This document shows positions 45,269 to 54,120 of a DNA stretch of 64,000 nt, one piece after another; the stretch's first letter is position 1, and the number at the start of each line of letters is the position of its first letter. Location of the stretch: the NCBI GenBank assembly GCA_963701385.1, contig CAVOZW010000016.1:124001-188000 (forward strand). The letters are read 5' to 3'. Origin of the DNA: B30-G6 sp963701385 (GTDB lineage Bacteria; Desulfobacterota; Desulfobacteria; Desulfobacterales; B30-G6). The notes beneath the pieces were generated by a model that had not been told where the DNA came from, did no database searches, and saw nothing but the letters and a program-made list of their open reading frames with translations. Position numbers and translations under genes: made by a program.

Positions 45269-46576
45269 ATGTCAATGCCGGTTTTGGAGATAAAAAAAGG
45301 CAAGAGCATATTCAAAGACGAGGTCATGAAAATTCTACCGGAGGGCGGGAATCTGAACCTCTGCCTGACCTGCGGACTTTGTTCCTCTGGATGTCCTGCC
45401 ACAGGACTGGAGGGGATGGATCCGAGAAAGTTTTTGAGAATGGCTTCTCTCGGACTGGATGAAGAAGTCCTGAGTTCTAAGTGGGCCTGGATGTGCACCA
45501 TGTGCCAGCGGTGTATTTATGCCTGCCCCATGAAGATCGATATTCCGGGTCTGGTTTTCAATGTAAGAAACCGGTGGCCCAAGGATGATCTGCCCAAAGG
45601 CATTCATGGATCGTGTGAAATGTCCTTTAAGAACGAAACGTGCAGCGCTATGGGAGCAACAGAAGAGGATTTTATCTTCGTGGTAGAAGATGTACTCGAA
45701 GAATACCAGGAATCCCAGCCGGATTTCAAGGAGATGAAGGCTCCGATCAACCAGGAAGGGGCTGAATTTTTTCTGAACCAGAATTCCCGGGAGCCCGTGA
45801 CAGAACCGGATGAGATGGTGCCGCTATGGAAAATTCTCCACACGGTCGGAGCGAACTGGACATACGGTTCAAAGGGCTGGGCCGCTGAAAATTACTGTCT
45901 GTTTCTGGCTGACACGGAAAAGTGGGAAAAAAACGTTCGCATAAAAGCCAAGGCCGTAGATGATCTGGGCTGTAAGGTCTGGCTCAATACCGAGTGAGGG
46001 CACGAATTCTTCTCGGTCCGGGTCGGACTGAAAAAGTTTAACATCGAACACAACTTCGAAGTCAAATCCATCATCGAATATTACGCACAATGGATGCGCG
46101 AAGGAAAATTGAAGATTAATTCTGATTGGAACAAGGATTTGGGCATCAAGTTTACAGTTCAGGATCCCTGCCAGTTGGTGAGAAAGTCACTTGGAGATCC
46201 TATCGCAGAGGACCTCCGCTTTGTTGTCAAGACCATCGTGGGTGAAGAGAATTTTATCGATATGACACCGAACCGATCCAACAATTTCTGCTGCGGCGGC
46301 GGTGGTGGATTTTTACAATCCGGTATGCCGGAAGCACGGCGGTATTATGGCCGCAGAAAATTTGAACAGATAGCCGAAACCAAAGCATCCTATTGCATCA
46401 CACCTTGTCACAATTGCCATTCTCAAATTCACGACTTGAAAGAGCACTATCGCGGGGAATACCACACACTACACCTCTGGACAATCATGTGTCTGGCCAT
46501 GGGCGTTCTGGGGGAAAACGAGCGTGCTTATCTGGGACCGGATTTGGTGGACCTGAATCCGTACCCTAGCCCTTAA
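45269..46576 (+). CDS. HdrC/HdrB-type fusion (HdrD-like) with selenocysteine (UGA at 45995-45997)
   Basis: An Fe-S and CCG-domain protein of 435 residues counted through UGA codon 243. The HdrC-like part has CLTCGLCSSGCPATG (about 32-46) and CTMCQRCIYACP (about 75-86), two 4Fe-4S motifs. The HdrB-like part reads CKVWLNTE-U-GHEFFSVR, where CCG domains have Cys, then NNFCCGGGGGF (about 335) and ITPCHNCHSQ (about 376). In Hdr-type enzymes the CCG domain holds the special active-site cluster. A conventional call yields two pieces, 45269-45997 and 46094-46576. It is the last Hdr gene of the operon, 75 bp after the receiver gene. Confidence 0.9.
45998..46031 (+). promoter_or_regulatory. SECIS-like hairpin of hdrCB
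   Basis: TCGGTCC (46013-46019), loop GGGTC, then GGACTGA (46025-46031): seven pairs with one G-U, starting 15 nt after the UGA. It is the most regular of the three hairpins. Confidence 0.6.
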
Positions 46577-46634
46577 ATTTATTTAATTTTCAGGGTTTTT
46601 GCACCTGTATCGATAACACCGGGCTCAAAAAACT

Positions 46635-47450
46635 ATGCAAGTCTATTGCATCATTTCCGATGAACGGGCATATCGAGCGAAATCCACAGCGATATTTACA
46701 ACGGTATTCAAGCGGATGGGTATCAAAGGGACCTATGTGCCGTTCAAGGTTGCACCGGAGCAACTGGGTCAGGCCCTTCAGAGCCTTCGCGTTCTGAACA
46801 TCGCCGGGGCGAACATAACCATACCCTACAAGGAAGCTGTCATCCCTTATCTGGACGTTCTGTCCGAAGGCGCCAATATTATTGGCGCCATCAACACCAT
46901 TGTTCTCAACGGAGACAAGCTCAAGGGATACAACACCAATGCCATCGGATTCATGGATGCCTTGTCCTACGCCGGCTATGAAGTCGAAGATAAGTCGGCC
47001 ATGGTTTTCGGTACCGGAGGCGCTGCCAGGGCAGTCGTTTTTATTTTGAACTGGCTGCGGACAAAAACAATCTACGTCGCAGGCCGCAACCATGAAAAAC
47101 TGCAGCAGATGGTGAAAAGGTTCGGCGGGGAAGCCAGAGCCCTGTCTTCCTTGAAGGGACAGCGAATACCGGTTGACATTATCGTCAACGCCACGTCTGT
47201 TTCGAGCCCGGATGAATCACCTGAAATGGCCGGCTTGATCGCCTCGTTGAATTTATCTGACTGTGAGCTGCTGATGGATCTCAATTATGACCGACCCAAA
47301 AACTTCTGGCAGCAGACGGCCGCGGACAAAGGAATTCAATTTCTGGATGGTCTTATGCCACTCGCCTACCAGGCCCGCAGGACCTTTGCTTTATGGACCG
47401 GCCTCCAGGTGCCCCCGCAGGAATTTATTTCGGCCATAGAAGGATCCTAA
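46635..47450 (+). CDS. Shikimate dehydrogenase-family protein with altered active site
   Basis: A 271-residue AroE-fold protein. The catalytic Lys is present (NITIPYKEAVIPYL, about 66-72) and GAINTIVLNG is typical. However, the NTD motif whose Asp acts in catalysis reads GYNTNAIGF, Asp to Asn. The SxS shikimate-binding segment near the N-terminus (HSLSP in AroE) reads RAKST, with only one Ser left. The nucleotide-binding loop FGTGGAARAV is intact. It may be a divergent dehydrogenase (SDH-like class) or a degenerating AroE. It follows hdrCB by 58 bp and may be co-transcribed. No other aromatic biosynthesis gene is near. Confidence 0.75.
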   Translation: MQVYCIISDERAYRAKSTAIFTTVFKRMGIKGTYVPFKVAPEQLGQALQSLRVLNIAGANITIPYKEAVIPYLDVLSEGANIIGAINTIVLNGDKLKGYNTNAIGFMDALSYAGYEVEDKSAMVFGTGGAARAVVFILNWLRTKTIYVAGRNHEKLQQMVKRFGGEARALSSLKGQRIPVDIIVNATSVSSPDESPEMAGLIASLNLSDCELLMDLNYDRPKNFWQQTAADKGIQFLDGLMPLAYQARRTFALWTGLQVPPQEFISAIEGS

Positions 47451-47484
47451 GAAAGGTTTCGCCACGTCTTGTGAAAATACCGGC

Positions 47485-48981
47485 TTAAGTGTTCAACGCA
47501 ACCGGCAGTAGCACCGTGAACGTCGACCCCTTTCCAAACTCACTTTCAGCCTCGACAAACCCGCCAAGTGCCTGGACCAGCTCCTTCACGATGGGAAGTC
47601 CCAGGCCGGTTCCAGTGATATAGCGTGTTTGATCATTTTTTACGCGATAAAACCGCTCAAAGATATGGCCCAAATGTCTGTCTTCTATTCCAAACCCATT
47701 GTCGACAATACGAACCTTGACGTTGATGCCGGCCACCTCTGCCTTGACGTTGATGTGGCCCTTTTCCGGGGTGTAATTGATGGCGTTGGTAATGAGATTC
47801 CCAAAGACGCTTTCTAAAGCCAGCGGGTCCGCCTGAAGCTCCGGGATGTTATCGTCCATGATTTCCAGCGTCAGTGTTTGACCCTTGGCATTGGCCTTGT
47901 CTTTGAGAAAATCAATGATGTTTTTCAACAAGGCATCGACCTTTACCGGTACGGGTTCTTTGCAGATAATCCCCTCTTCGATTCTGGAGAGATCGAGCAG
48001 GTCTCCGATCAGGGAAATGAGACTGTGGGTCTTTTCCTTGGCACGGCCAAGAATTTTCTGATCGCTTTCAGGCGCGATATTAATCATGTCGCTCAAGACG
48101 ACAGCGAGCTGTTCGTGGATTGTGGAGAGGGGGGAGCGCAGTTCATGGGATACTTTGGCAACAAATTCAGATTTCAGCAGATCAATCATTTTCAGTGCGG
48201 TAATGTCCACCAACGTTACCACGGCACCCAGGCATTCCTTTTTCTGTCCTAGTACGGGACGCCCTTTGGCAATGAAATACTGATCTTTAGAAAGGGAGAA
48301 CTCGTATTCTGGAATGTCTTCAAAGTCGATGTGCCGGCCTTTGGAAATGTCCATGACAAGTTTGCACAAACCGTCATCAGGGAGGTATTTTTCGATGCTC
48401 TCACCCAAGGGTTGTGTTGCATCGAACCCCATGACCTGCTTGAAGGTCGGGTTCAACAAAACGACCTGACCCAGGGTATTGGTTACCAGAACACCGTTGG
48501 GAAGTGACTCGAGGATGGTTCGAATACGACTTTTCTCGGTTCCCAGGTCAAGCAGGGTTCGCTGTCGCTCCCGGGCCAGTTTTTCCGCGGCCAACTCCAG
48601 GCGGATTTTTTCTGAGGCCCGATTGACAATGAGTCGAAGTTGATCTGGTTCAAAGGGTTTGGGAATAAAATCATAAGCCCCTTTTTTCATTGCCTGGATC
48701 GCTGTTTCTACCGTGGCATAACCGGTTATGACGATGACGATGACACGGTCGTCGATTTCTTTGAGCCGTTTCAGAACTTCCATGCCGTCCATGCCCGGCA
48801 TTTTGAGATCCAGCAATACGATGCTGGGGTTTATCTCCTTGAAGACCGCGAGAGATTCCTGGCCGCTGGCTGCTGTGGATACGTTGAACCCCATACGGAG
48901 GAGGATTCGTTCCGAGCCGTCACGAATATCTTGTTCATCGTCCACAATGAGAACATGTATTGCTTCCGCGCTGTCAATCAC
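47485..48981 (-). CDS. Receiver-PAS-histidine kinase hybrid protein
   Basis: A signalling protein of about 498 residues. An N-terminal receiver domain (HVLIVDDEQDIRD, Asp in VLLDLKMPGMDG) is followed by a PAS domain (about 160-270, NGVLVTNTLGQVVLLNPTFK), the HisKA box FVAKVSHELRSPLSTIHEQL with the phospho-His, and HATPase (VDNGFGIEDR, later TGTGLGLPIVKEL). The start is the GTG at 48981 behind AAAGGAG; it overlaps the preceding kinase by 8 bp. With the kinase upstream it probably forms one phosphorelay; the sigma-54 activator at 35.4 kb and the lone receiver at 44.8 kb are plausible partners. Confidence 0.9.
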   Translation of the reverse strand: MIDSAEAIHVLIVDDEQDIRDGSERILLRMGFNVSTAASGQESLAVFKEINPSIVLLDLKMPGMDGMEVLKRLKEIDDRVIVIVITGYATVETAIQAMKKGAYDFIPKPFEPDQLRLIVNRASEKIRLELAAEKLARERQRTLLDLGTEKSRIRTILESLPNGVLVTNTLGQVVLLNPTFKQVMGFDATQPLGESIEKYLPDDGLCKLVMDISKGRHIDFEDIPEYEFSLSKDQYFIAKGRPVLGQKKECLGAVVTLVDITALKMIDLLKSEFVAKVSHELRSPLSTIHEQLAVVLSDMINIAPESDQKILGRAKEKTHSLISLIGDLLDLSRIEEGIICKEPVPVKVDALLKNIIDFLKDKANAKGQTLTLEIMDDNIPELQADPLALESVFGNLITNAINYTPEKGHINVKAEVAGINVKVRIVDNGFGIEDRHLGHIFERFYRVKNDQTRYITGTGLGLPIVKELVQALGGFVEAESEFGKGSTFTVLLPVALNT

Positions 48982-50458
48982 GCCCGTCTCCTTTCTGATG
49001 ATTGGAAGTTGATGGAAGCTCGATAACAAAAGAGGCTCCCTTATTCGGGTTATTTTGGGCAGATATACGGCCGCCGTGGCTTTCAACAATATTGTAAGCC
49101 AGGCTCAGCCCCAAGCCGGTTCCTTTGCCTTCATCTTTGGTGGTAAAGAAAGGCTCGAATATGTGCGCCAGGGCTTGCTCGGGTATTCCCGGACCGGTGT
49201 CCGAAATTTTGATGCACACGCGACCCTGCTCTGCACGGTAATAGGTTTTGAGCGTCAGGCGCCCGTTTCCATCCATGGCCTGTGCCGCGTTGAGGATGAT
49301 GTTCATCATCAGGTGATACAGCTGCTGCGCGTCGGACGACACCGGGGGGAGGTTTGTTTCAAAGTCTTTCCGGATCTCGATATTCTGAAAAAGCGTTTGG
49401 TTTTCAAGAAGAAAAAGCGTTCGGGTTAGCGCTTCGTTGATATTGTTCGGTTGCATCAGGTGTCGTGTCTGACGAGTGAACTCCAGCAGTTCCTTGACGG
49501 TGTTCCGGGCCCTCTCGGCATCCCTTAAAATGCGCCCAAGATCTTCCTGGGCTCCTTTTTCAAGTGTGTACTCTTCCTGCATCAGTTTGGCAAACAGGGT
49601 AATGCCCCCCAAAGGATTGTTGATCTGATGGGCCACACCGGCAGCCAGTTTTCCAAGCGAGGCCATTTTTTCCGACTGCAAAAGCTGTAATTGGGTCGTC
49701 TCCAGTTCCTTCTGGATTCGGATACGGTCTCTAAGGTCGTGAAAAAAACCGATGGTGGCGATCTCCTGGCCGTTCTCATAAACAATGGATGCATACAGAC
49801 TGATGGGGATCTCTTTTCCAGATTTGGAAAGGATGTTGGTGTGATAGGTTTTTAACCGCCCCTTACCGCCATATTCGTTGTTGCGCAGTAGTTTCATCAC
49901 TTGTCGTGCGCCGTCTCCCGGGTATATATCACGCACATTGATACTGCTTTTTGCCGCTTCTTTGCTGTATCCGAAGACTTCCTCTGCAGACGCGTTAAAC
50001 AGGAAAATATTACCCTTCATATCGGCGGCAATTACGCAGTCCACCGCACTCAGAAGAAGGTTTTCCAGCAACGAGTTTGTACGATACAGTTTTTCTTCGA
50101 GCATGCCAATAGCGGGGATCTGAAAATCCATACTGACATAGGCTTCCACGGTGCCTGCATTCATGATGGGATAGGCATAAAAGCACGGCAAGCGGCCTTC
50201 CAAGACAAAACTGTCTGGCTTGGGACACAGGGATGGTGTGCGGCTTTCCATGGCGGCCGTGACAGCACAGTTCTCGCATGCTGACGAGCGATCATGAAAA
50301 ACTTTATGGCATTGCATCCCAAGCATTTCGGATCCAGGGAGTTCACTGATGGGTATATTTGAAGCCAGGATCTCAAAATCAGGCGAAACGACTAAAAGTC
50401 GCCGCTGGAATGCATCGATCCCTTTTAATAGGTACTCGATTTCTTTTTTTGTGCGCAT
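48974..50458 (-). CDS. PAS-domain sensor histidine kinase
   Basis: A soluble-looking kinase of 494 residues. The N-terminal part (about 1-130) has a Cys-containing PAS-like region (GMQCHKVFHDRSSACENCAV), possibly a redox or metal sensor. A second PAS (about 140-250) holds NIFLFNASAEEVFGYSKEA. The HisKA box is LGKLAAGVAHQINNPLGGIT and the HATPase has DTGPGIPEQ and GTGLGLSLAYNIVE. No membrane segment is seen. It is the first gene of a two-gene unit with the hybrid receiver/kinase and lies near the metF-hdr operon. Confidence 0.9.
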   Translation of the reverse strand: MRTKKEIEYLLKGIDAFQRRLLVVSPDFEILASNIPISELPGSEMLGMQCHKVFHDRSSACENCAVTAAMESRTPSLCPKPDSFVLEGRLPCFYAYPIMNAGTVEAYVSMDFQIPAIGMLEEKLYRTNSLLENLLLSAVDCVIAADMKGNIFLFNASAEEVFGYSKEAAKSSINVRDIYPGDGARQVMKLLRNNEYGGKGRLKTYHTNILSKSGKEIPISLYASIVYENGQEIATIGFFHDLRDRIRIQKELETTQLQLLQSEKMASLGKLAAGVAHQINNPLGGITLFAKLMQEEYTLEKGAQEDLGRILRDAERARNTVKELLEFTRQTRHLMQPNNINEALTRTLFLLENQTLFQNIEIRKDFETNLPPVSSDAQQLYHLMMNIILNAAQAMDGNGRLTLKTYYRAEQGRVCIKISDTGPGIPEQALAHIFEPFFTTKDEGKGTGLGLSLAYNIVESHGGRISAQNNPNKGASFVIELPSTSNHQKGDGRD

Positions 50459-50656
50459 CGTATCTCCCGACCATCTATAAAGAGCGAATGGTTAGACTGG
50501 CACGCTGTGGGCATCGAGCAGCAGAACGATTCAGCAGCAACACAAGGACTGCGGCGCAACACATTCAAAATAACATGATGTTATTTCAGGAATTTAACCT
50601 ATTCTTTTATCAAAGAGATGTCAATCCTTTTCATTTGGATCATTTTACAAAGAATC

Positions 50657-51814
50657 TCATTTATTTTTTTCTGACACCCGGGAAATATAGGCTTGCCACT
50701 CAATTGGAAGAAGCTGCTTTTTCTGGATATTGCATACCTTGCAACAGGGAACGACATTGCCCTTGGTGGTTTTGCCGCCCCGGGCGATGGGCACGATGTG
50801 ATCCATTGTGAGCTCTTTGGAAAGGATCGACCGACCGCAGTAATGGCAGATACCTTTGTCGCACTTTCGTTTCCACCACTGGGAGCTGCGCATCTCACGT
50901 GCCTTGCGTCGTTCCCGCTTGATATCGCTTTCGGAAAGATTGTTGGCATATGGGTCCATTTTTAAAGTCGTCCTGACGCTTTTATTGAGCCAGTCATCTA
51001 TTTCGTTTTGCAGAATTTTATAATATTTTTCAGATCCGCCGAGTCCTTTGCGGCCAAAAAAATAATTGATTTCCAGAAAGAGCGGCTTTATTACGCCGGC
51101 ATCGAGGTCCATGTCTGAAAACAGAAAATCGAATCCAGCCAGATTGATCCTCGTTTGATTACAGAAGTCCCGGGTGACGGCTATGGCCGCGTTCTGCAAG
51201 GTTGGATCTGAATCAGGATCTATCTTAGCACCTTTTGTCAGATTTGAGTAGAAGCCATCTCTTTCTGCCTGCACACGCCAGTAGGCGATACAGGTCTGAA
51301 AGATCACCACCACACGCAGGGAACGCCCGTGGGAGGGTATCCGTTCCTGGAGTAAAAAACCGTTCTGACCGGATTTTTCATATGAAAGCGCCTTGTTCAA
51401 AGCGTTTTCGAGATCTTTCCGTGATTGAAGAAGAAAGACAGTTTCACCTTCGCCGCCCCAGTTGAATTTGAAGACAAATGGCAGATCCATGGGGGGGCGG
51501 TTTAACACGGACCGATAGCCTGCATCGGCCAATGCACCTCTTTGAAAAGTAATCGTATGCGGATGCGCCACCCCCATTTTCTGAAAAAGATTGGCTTGGC
51601 CGATTTTTTCTGGATAGAAAAAGCGCGCTTCATAGTTGGGAAACACATGCGGGCAGTTATTTTTGGCCATGCGATAGAGCGATTCTCGACATCCCTGGGG
51701 TAGGATTACGGCTTCCGCCTGCAGAATCGCTGCCAGTTCCGACGTACCGGGATCACGCCCGGCACACAGCAGATTCCGGTCAGCTTCAAATAATGGGTGA
51801 AAAGAGAGTATCAT
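50657..51814 (-). CDS. ATP-grasp domain fused to HNH endonuclease domain
   Basis: An unusual fusion of about 385 residues. The N-terminal RimK-like ATP-grasp region (about 1-270) has FVFKFNWGGEGETVFLL and PLFLEINYFFGRKGLGG, the Mg/ATP-binding end. The C-terminal part (about 300-385) is an HNH nuclease with CHYCGRSI, LTMDHIVPIARGG and CCKVCNIQKK, so both zinc-binding Cys pairs and the His of the HNH core are present. The start is the ATG at 51814; the longer frame to 51967 adds an improbable hydrophobic stretch and overlaps the ferredoxin gene on the other strand. Function is unknown; ligation plus nicking on one chain is speculative. Confidence 0.8.
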   Translation of the reverse strand: MILSFHPLFEADRNLLCAGRDPGTSELAAILQAEAVILPQGCRESLYRMAKNNCPHVFPNYEARFFYPEKIGQANLFQKMGVAHPHTITFQRGALADAGYRSVLNRPPMDLPFVFKFNWGGEGETVFLLQSRKDLENALNKALSYEKSGQNGFLLQERIPSHGRSLRVVVIFQTCIAYWRVQAERDGFYSNLTKGAKIDPDSDPTLQNAAIAVTRDFCNQTRINLAGFDFLFSDMDLDAGVIKPLFLEINYFFGRKGLGGSEKYYKILQNEIDDWLNKSVRTTLKMDPYANNLSESDIKRERRKAREMRSSQWWKRKCDKGICHYCGRSILSKELTMDHIVPIARGGKTTKGNVVPCCKVCNIQKKQLLPIEWQAYISRVSEKNK

Positions 51815-51938
51815 TTTTGCCCACCAAGATTCGTTCAAATTGCCGAATTCTTTTGTTGACAGGATACCAAATCTGATTTTTAAAACATAGGAAATTGTGA
51901 TATAGAAAGCACTTCTATTTAAAAAAAGGAGGGAAGAG

Positions 51939-52133
51939 ATGAAGGTTGTTATTACGAAAAATTGCATGGGAGACCGGAACTGTAACGAACTTTGCCCGGA
52001 GGTTTTCGCGTATGATGAAGATCAGTTGATGTCCATCGTCAAATTTGATGAGATTCCCGAACACTTGCATGCGGTCGTCAGGCAAGCCGCGGCAGAATGC
52101 GGCGCCGATGCCATCGAGATCCTTGAGAATTAG
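51939..52133 (+). CDS. Small 4Fe-4S ferredoxin
   Basis: A 64-residue single-cluster ferredoxin of the Fer4_13 kind. The Cys pattern NCMGDRNCNELCPEVFAYDE, with a last Cys near residue 54 (ECGADAIEI), fits a 4Fe-4S cluster. It starts after GGAGGGAAGAG and is followed by rubrerythrin 4 nt later, so it may supply electrons to that protein. Confidence 0.8.
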   Translation: MKVVITKNCMGDRNCNELCPEVFAYDEDQLMSIVKFDEIPEHLHAVVRQAAAECGADAIEILEN

Positions 52134-52137
52134 TGCC

Positions 52138-52713
52138 ATGGGGAAATTCAAAGACAGTCGCACAGCTCAAAACCTGTTGACGTCCTTTGCTTTCGAGTCC
52201 CAGGCCAGTGCGCGCTATCATTTCTTTGCCGATAAGGCTCAAAAAGATGAATTGATTCAGATCGCAGGTGTTTTTGAAGAGACCGCCATTCAGGAACGCG
52301 AGCACGCCTTGCGGTTCTTCAAGTTTTTCAATGGGGGTGAGCTCGAGATTACGGCAAGTTTTAAAACGGGTGTCATTCAAACAACCTACGACAATCTGAT
52401 ATCGTCTGCGGATCTCGAAAATAACGTGCATACGGTTCTGTATCCAGGTTTTGCCGCTGTGGCCCGGGAGGAAGACTTCACCCGGGCTGCCGACACCTGG
52501 GATGCCATAACGGTTGCCGAAATACAGCACGAAAAAACATTTCTAGCCCTGGCGCAAAAACTGCAATCAGGCGAACTTTTCAAACGCAAGGAGAAAGCGC
52601 GCTGGCGCTGTCTGAATTGTGGCTATATTCATGAAGGCTTGCATGTGCCTGAGAAATGTCCCGCCTGTGTTCGGTCCGCCGGTCATTTTGAGTTGTTTTG
52701 CGAGCAATGGTGA
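52138..52713 (+). CDS. Rubrerythrin
   Basis: A 191-residue peroxide-reducing protein of anaerobes. The ferritin-like diiron domain (about 1-140) has FAFESQASARYHFF, EETAIQEREHALRFF and AEIQHEKTF, supplying the Glu/His ligands. The C-terminal rubredoxin-like domain (about 150-191) has CLNCGYIHEG and CPACVRSAGHF. It starts with the ATG at 52138; the longer frame at 52045 overlaps the ferredoxin gene. It protects against H2O2 when oxygen enters. Paired with the ferredoxin upstream. Confidence 0.93.
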   Translation: MGKFKDSRTAQNLLTSFAFESQASARYHFFADKAQKDELIQIAGVFEETAIQEREHALRFFKFFNGGELEITASFKTGVIQTTYDNLISSADLENNVHTVLYPGFAAVAREEDFTRAADTWDAITVAEIQHEKTFLALAQKLQSGELFKRKEKARWRCLNCGYIHEGLHVPEKCPACVRSAGHFELFCEQW

Positions 52714-52714
52714 C

Positions 52715-52923
52715 ATGGCAGCACCTGTTTTCTATTTTCCCTTTGCAGCCGTCTGGATCCGACATCACATTCGCAGCTGGGAATGGCCCTGTCGGCCCTG
52801 CGCCGTGAAAAGGTGCTCATCATCGGATCGGGTTTTTCGTTTCATAATATGCGGGCCTTGACGTCCACGGAACAATCCGGACAGGATCACCGTAAAACCG
52901 AAAAACAGGAGGTCACTTCATGA
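52715..52923 (+). pseudogene. Deleted remnant of a LigB-type (DODA-like) extradiol dioxygenase
   Basis: The ATG at 52715 starts MAAPVFYFP, as the YgiD/LigB N-terminus does. Just after it the frame shifts, and the sequence jumps to the C-terminal motif SRLDPTSHSQLGMALSALRR followed by EKVLIIGSGFSFHNMRAL, which matches that family closely. About 150-170 residues in the middle and the true end are missing. The last codons overlap the start of the PLP enzyme gene. The region is a remnant, not a working gene. Confidence 0.65.
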
Positions 52924-54044
52924 AAAAAGATACCCAGTGCGTGCATAGCGGCACCTATTCCGATGCCGGGACCAAGGGTATCAATACACCCATATTTACC
53001 TCATCATCTTTTGAATACATGGACTTGAATGAAAATGTCTATCCTCGTTACAACAACACACCCAATCAGAAAGCCGTCGTCGAGAAGTTGTGCGCGCTGG
53101 AAAATGCCGAAGACGGGCTGATTTTCAGCTCCGGGATGGCGGCCATCAGTACAGCAATTTTTTCACAACTCCAGCAGGGTGATCACATCGTACTTCAGAA
53201 GGACATCTACGGGGGTACACATCATTTTGCCACGGCAGAGTTCGACCGGTTCGGTATTGCCTATGAATTTGTCTCCAACCAACTGGAAGATATTGAAAAA
53301 GCGGTTCGCCACAACACCCGTATCATTTATATCGAAACCCCATCCAATCCGCTGCTGTTGATCACGGATATTCAAGCGGTAGCCGAATTTGCCAGATCAA
53401 AAAATATTCTGACCATTATCGACAATACCTTTGCAACACCCATCAACCAGAACCCCGTGGATCTTGGGATCGATATCGTCATCCACAGCGGGACCAAGTA
53501 TATCGGGGGACATGGTGACATCTGCTGTGGTGTTGCGTTGGCATCCAGGGCGTTGATCCAAGGCATGACATCGACGGCAGTCAACTTGGGCGGTAGCCTG
53601 AATGCCACCACCTGCTATTTGATCGAAAGAAGCCTGAAAACCCTGGGCCTAAGGATAGAGCGGCACAATCAAAATGCAATGATTATTTCCGAATATCTCG
53701 AAAAAAATCCCCTTGTCAAAAAGGTTTACTATCCCGGCCTAAAATCACATTCAGGGTTCGAGATTGCCAGAAAACAGATGCGGGCTTTCGGCGGCATGGT
53801 TTCTTTTGAGCTGGACGACAGTAAGGTAAATCCACGGCAGTTCTTGAGAAAGCTGAAAATGATCCGGCCGGCCCTGAGTCTTGGAGGCGTGGAGACCATC
53901 GTCTGCGCCCCGGCTGTGACGTCTCATGAAAAGATTTCTGAATCAGAACGCGCACAGCTGGGCATTACAGACAGCTTGTTGAGACTGTCCGTAGGCGTGG
54001 AAGATACCGACGACATTATTGCTGATCTTGCTCAAGCCATGTAG
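52920..54044 (+). CDS. PLP-dependent Cys/Met metabolism enzyme (cystathionine/methionine gamma-lyase type)
   Basis: A 374-residue fold-type I PLP enzyme of the MetB/MetC/MegL family. The PLP-Lys lies in IHSGTKYIGGHGD (about 198-210). The conserved N-terminal features YPRYNNTPNQKAVVEKLCAL and FSSGMAAIST are present, as is EARIIYIETPSNPLL-like IIYIETPSNPLL. The reaction could be gamma-elimination (cystathionine or methionine gamma-lyase) or beta-elimination; residues that separate these were not decisive. The upstream GGAGGTCACTTC site fits the start. It is followed by a GNAT protein after 76 bp. Confidence 0.88.
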   Translation: MKKDTQCVHSGTYSDAGTKGINTPIFTSSSFEYMDLNENVYPRYNNTPNQKAVVEKLCALENAEDGLIFSSGMAAISTAIFSQLQQGDHIVLQKDIYGGTHHFATAEFDRFGIAYEFVSNQLEDIEKAVRHNTRIIYIETPSNPLLLITDIQAVAEFARSKNILTIIDNTFATPINQNPVDLGIDIVIHSGTKYIGGHGDICCGVALASRALIQGMTSTAVNLGGSLNATTCYLIERSLKTLGLRIERHNQNAMIISEYLEKNPLVKKVYYPGLKSHSGFEIARKQMRAFGGMVSFELDDSKVNPRQFLRKLKMIRPALSLGGVETIVCAPAVTSHEKISESERAQLGITDSLLRLSVGVEDTDDIIADLAQAM

Positions 54045-54120
54045 ACAAATCGGACCGACGTGTATCGTTGCGATTGTTTTCAGACTCGAGAAAATTGACG
54101 CCAAATACGAAAGGACAACG

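Noticed and set aside
50492..50510. TGGCACG-N4-GGGC, partly like a sigma-54 promoter
   Set aside because: The -12 TTGC is missing and it points away from the adjacent genes.
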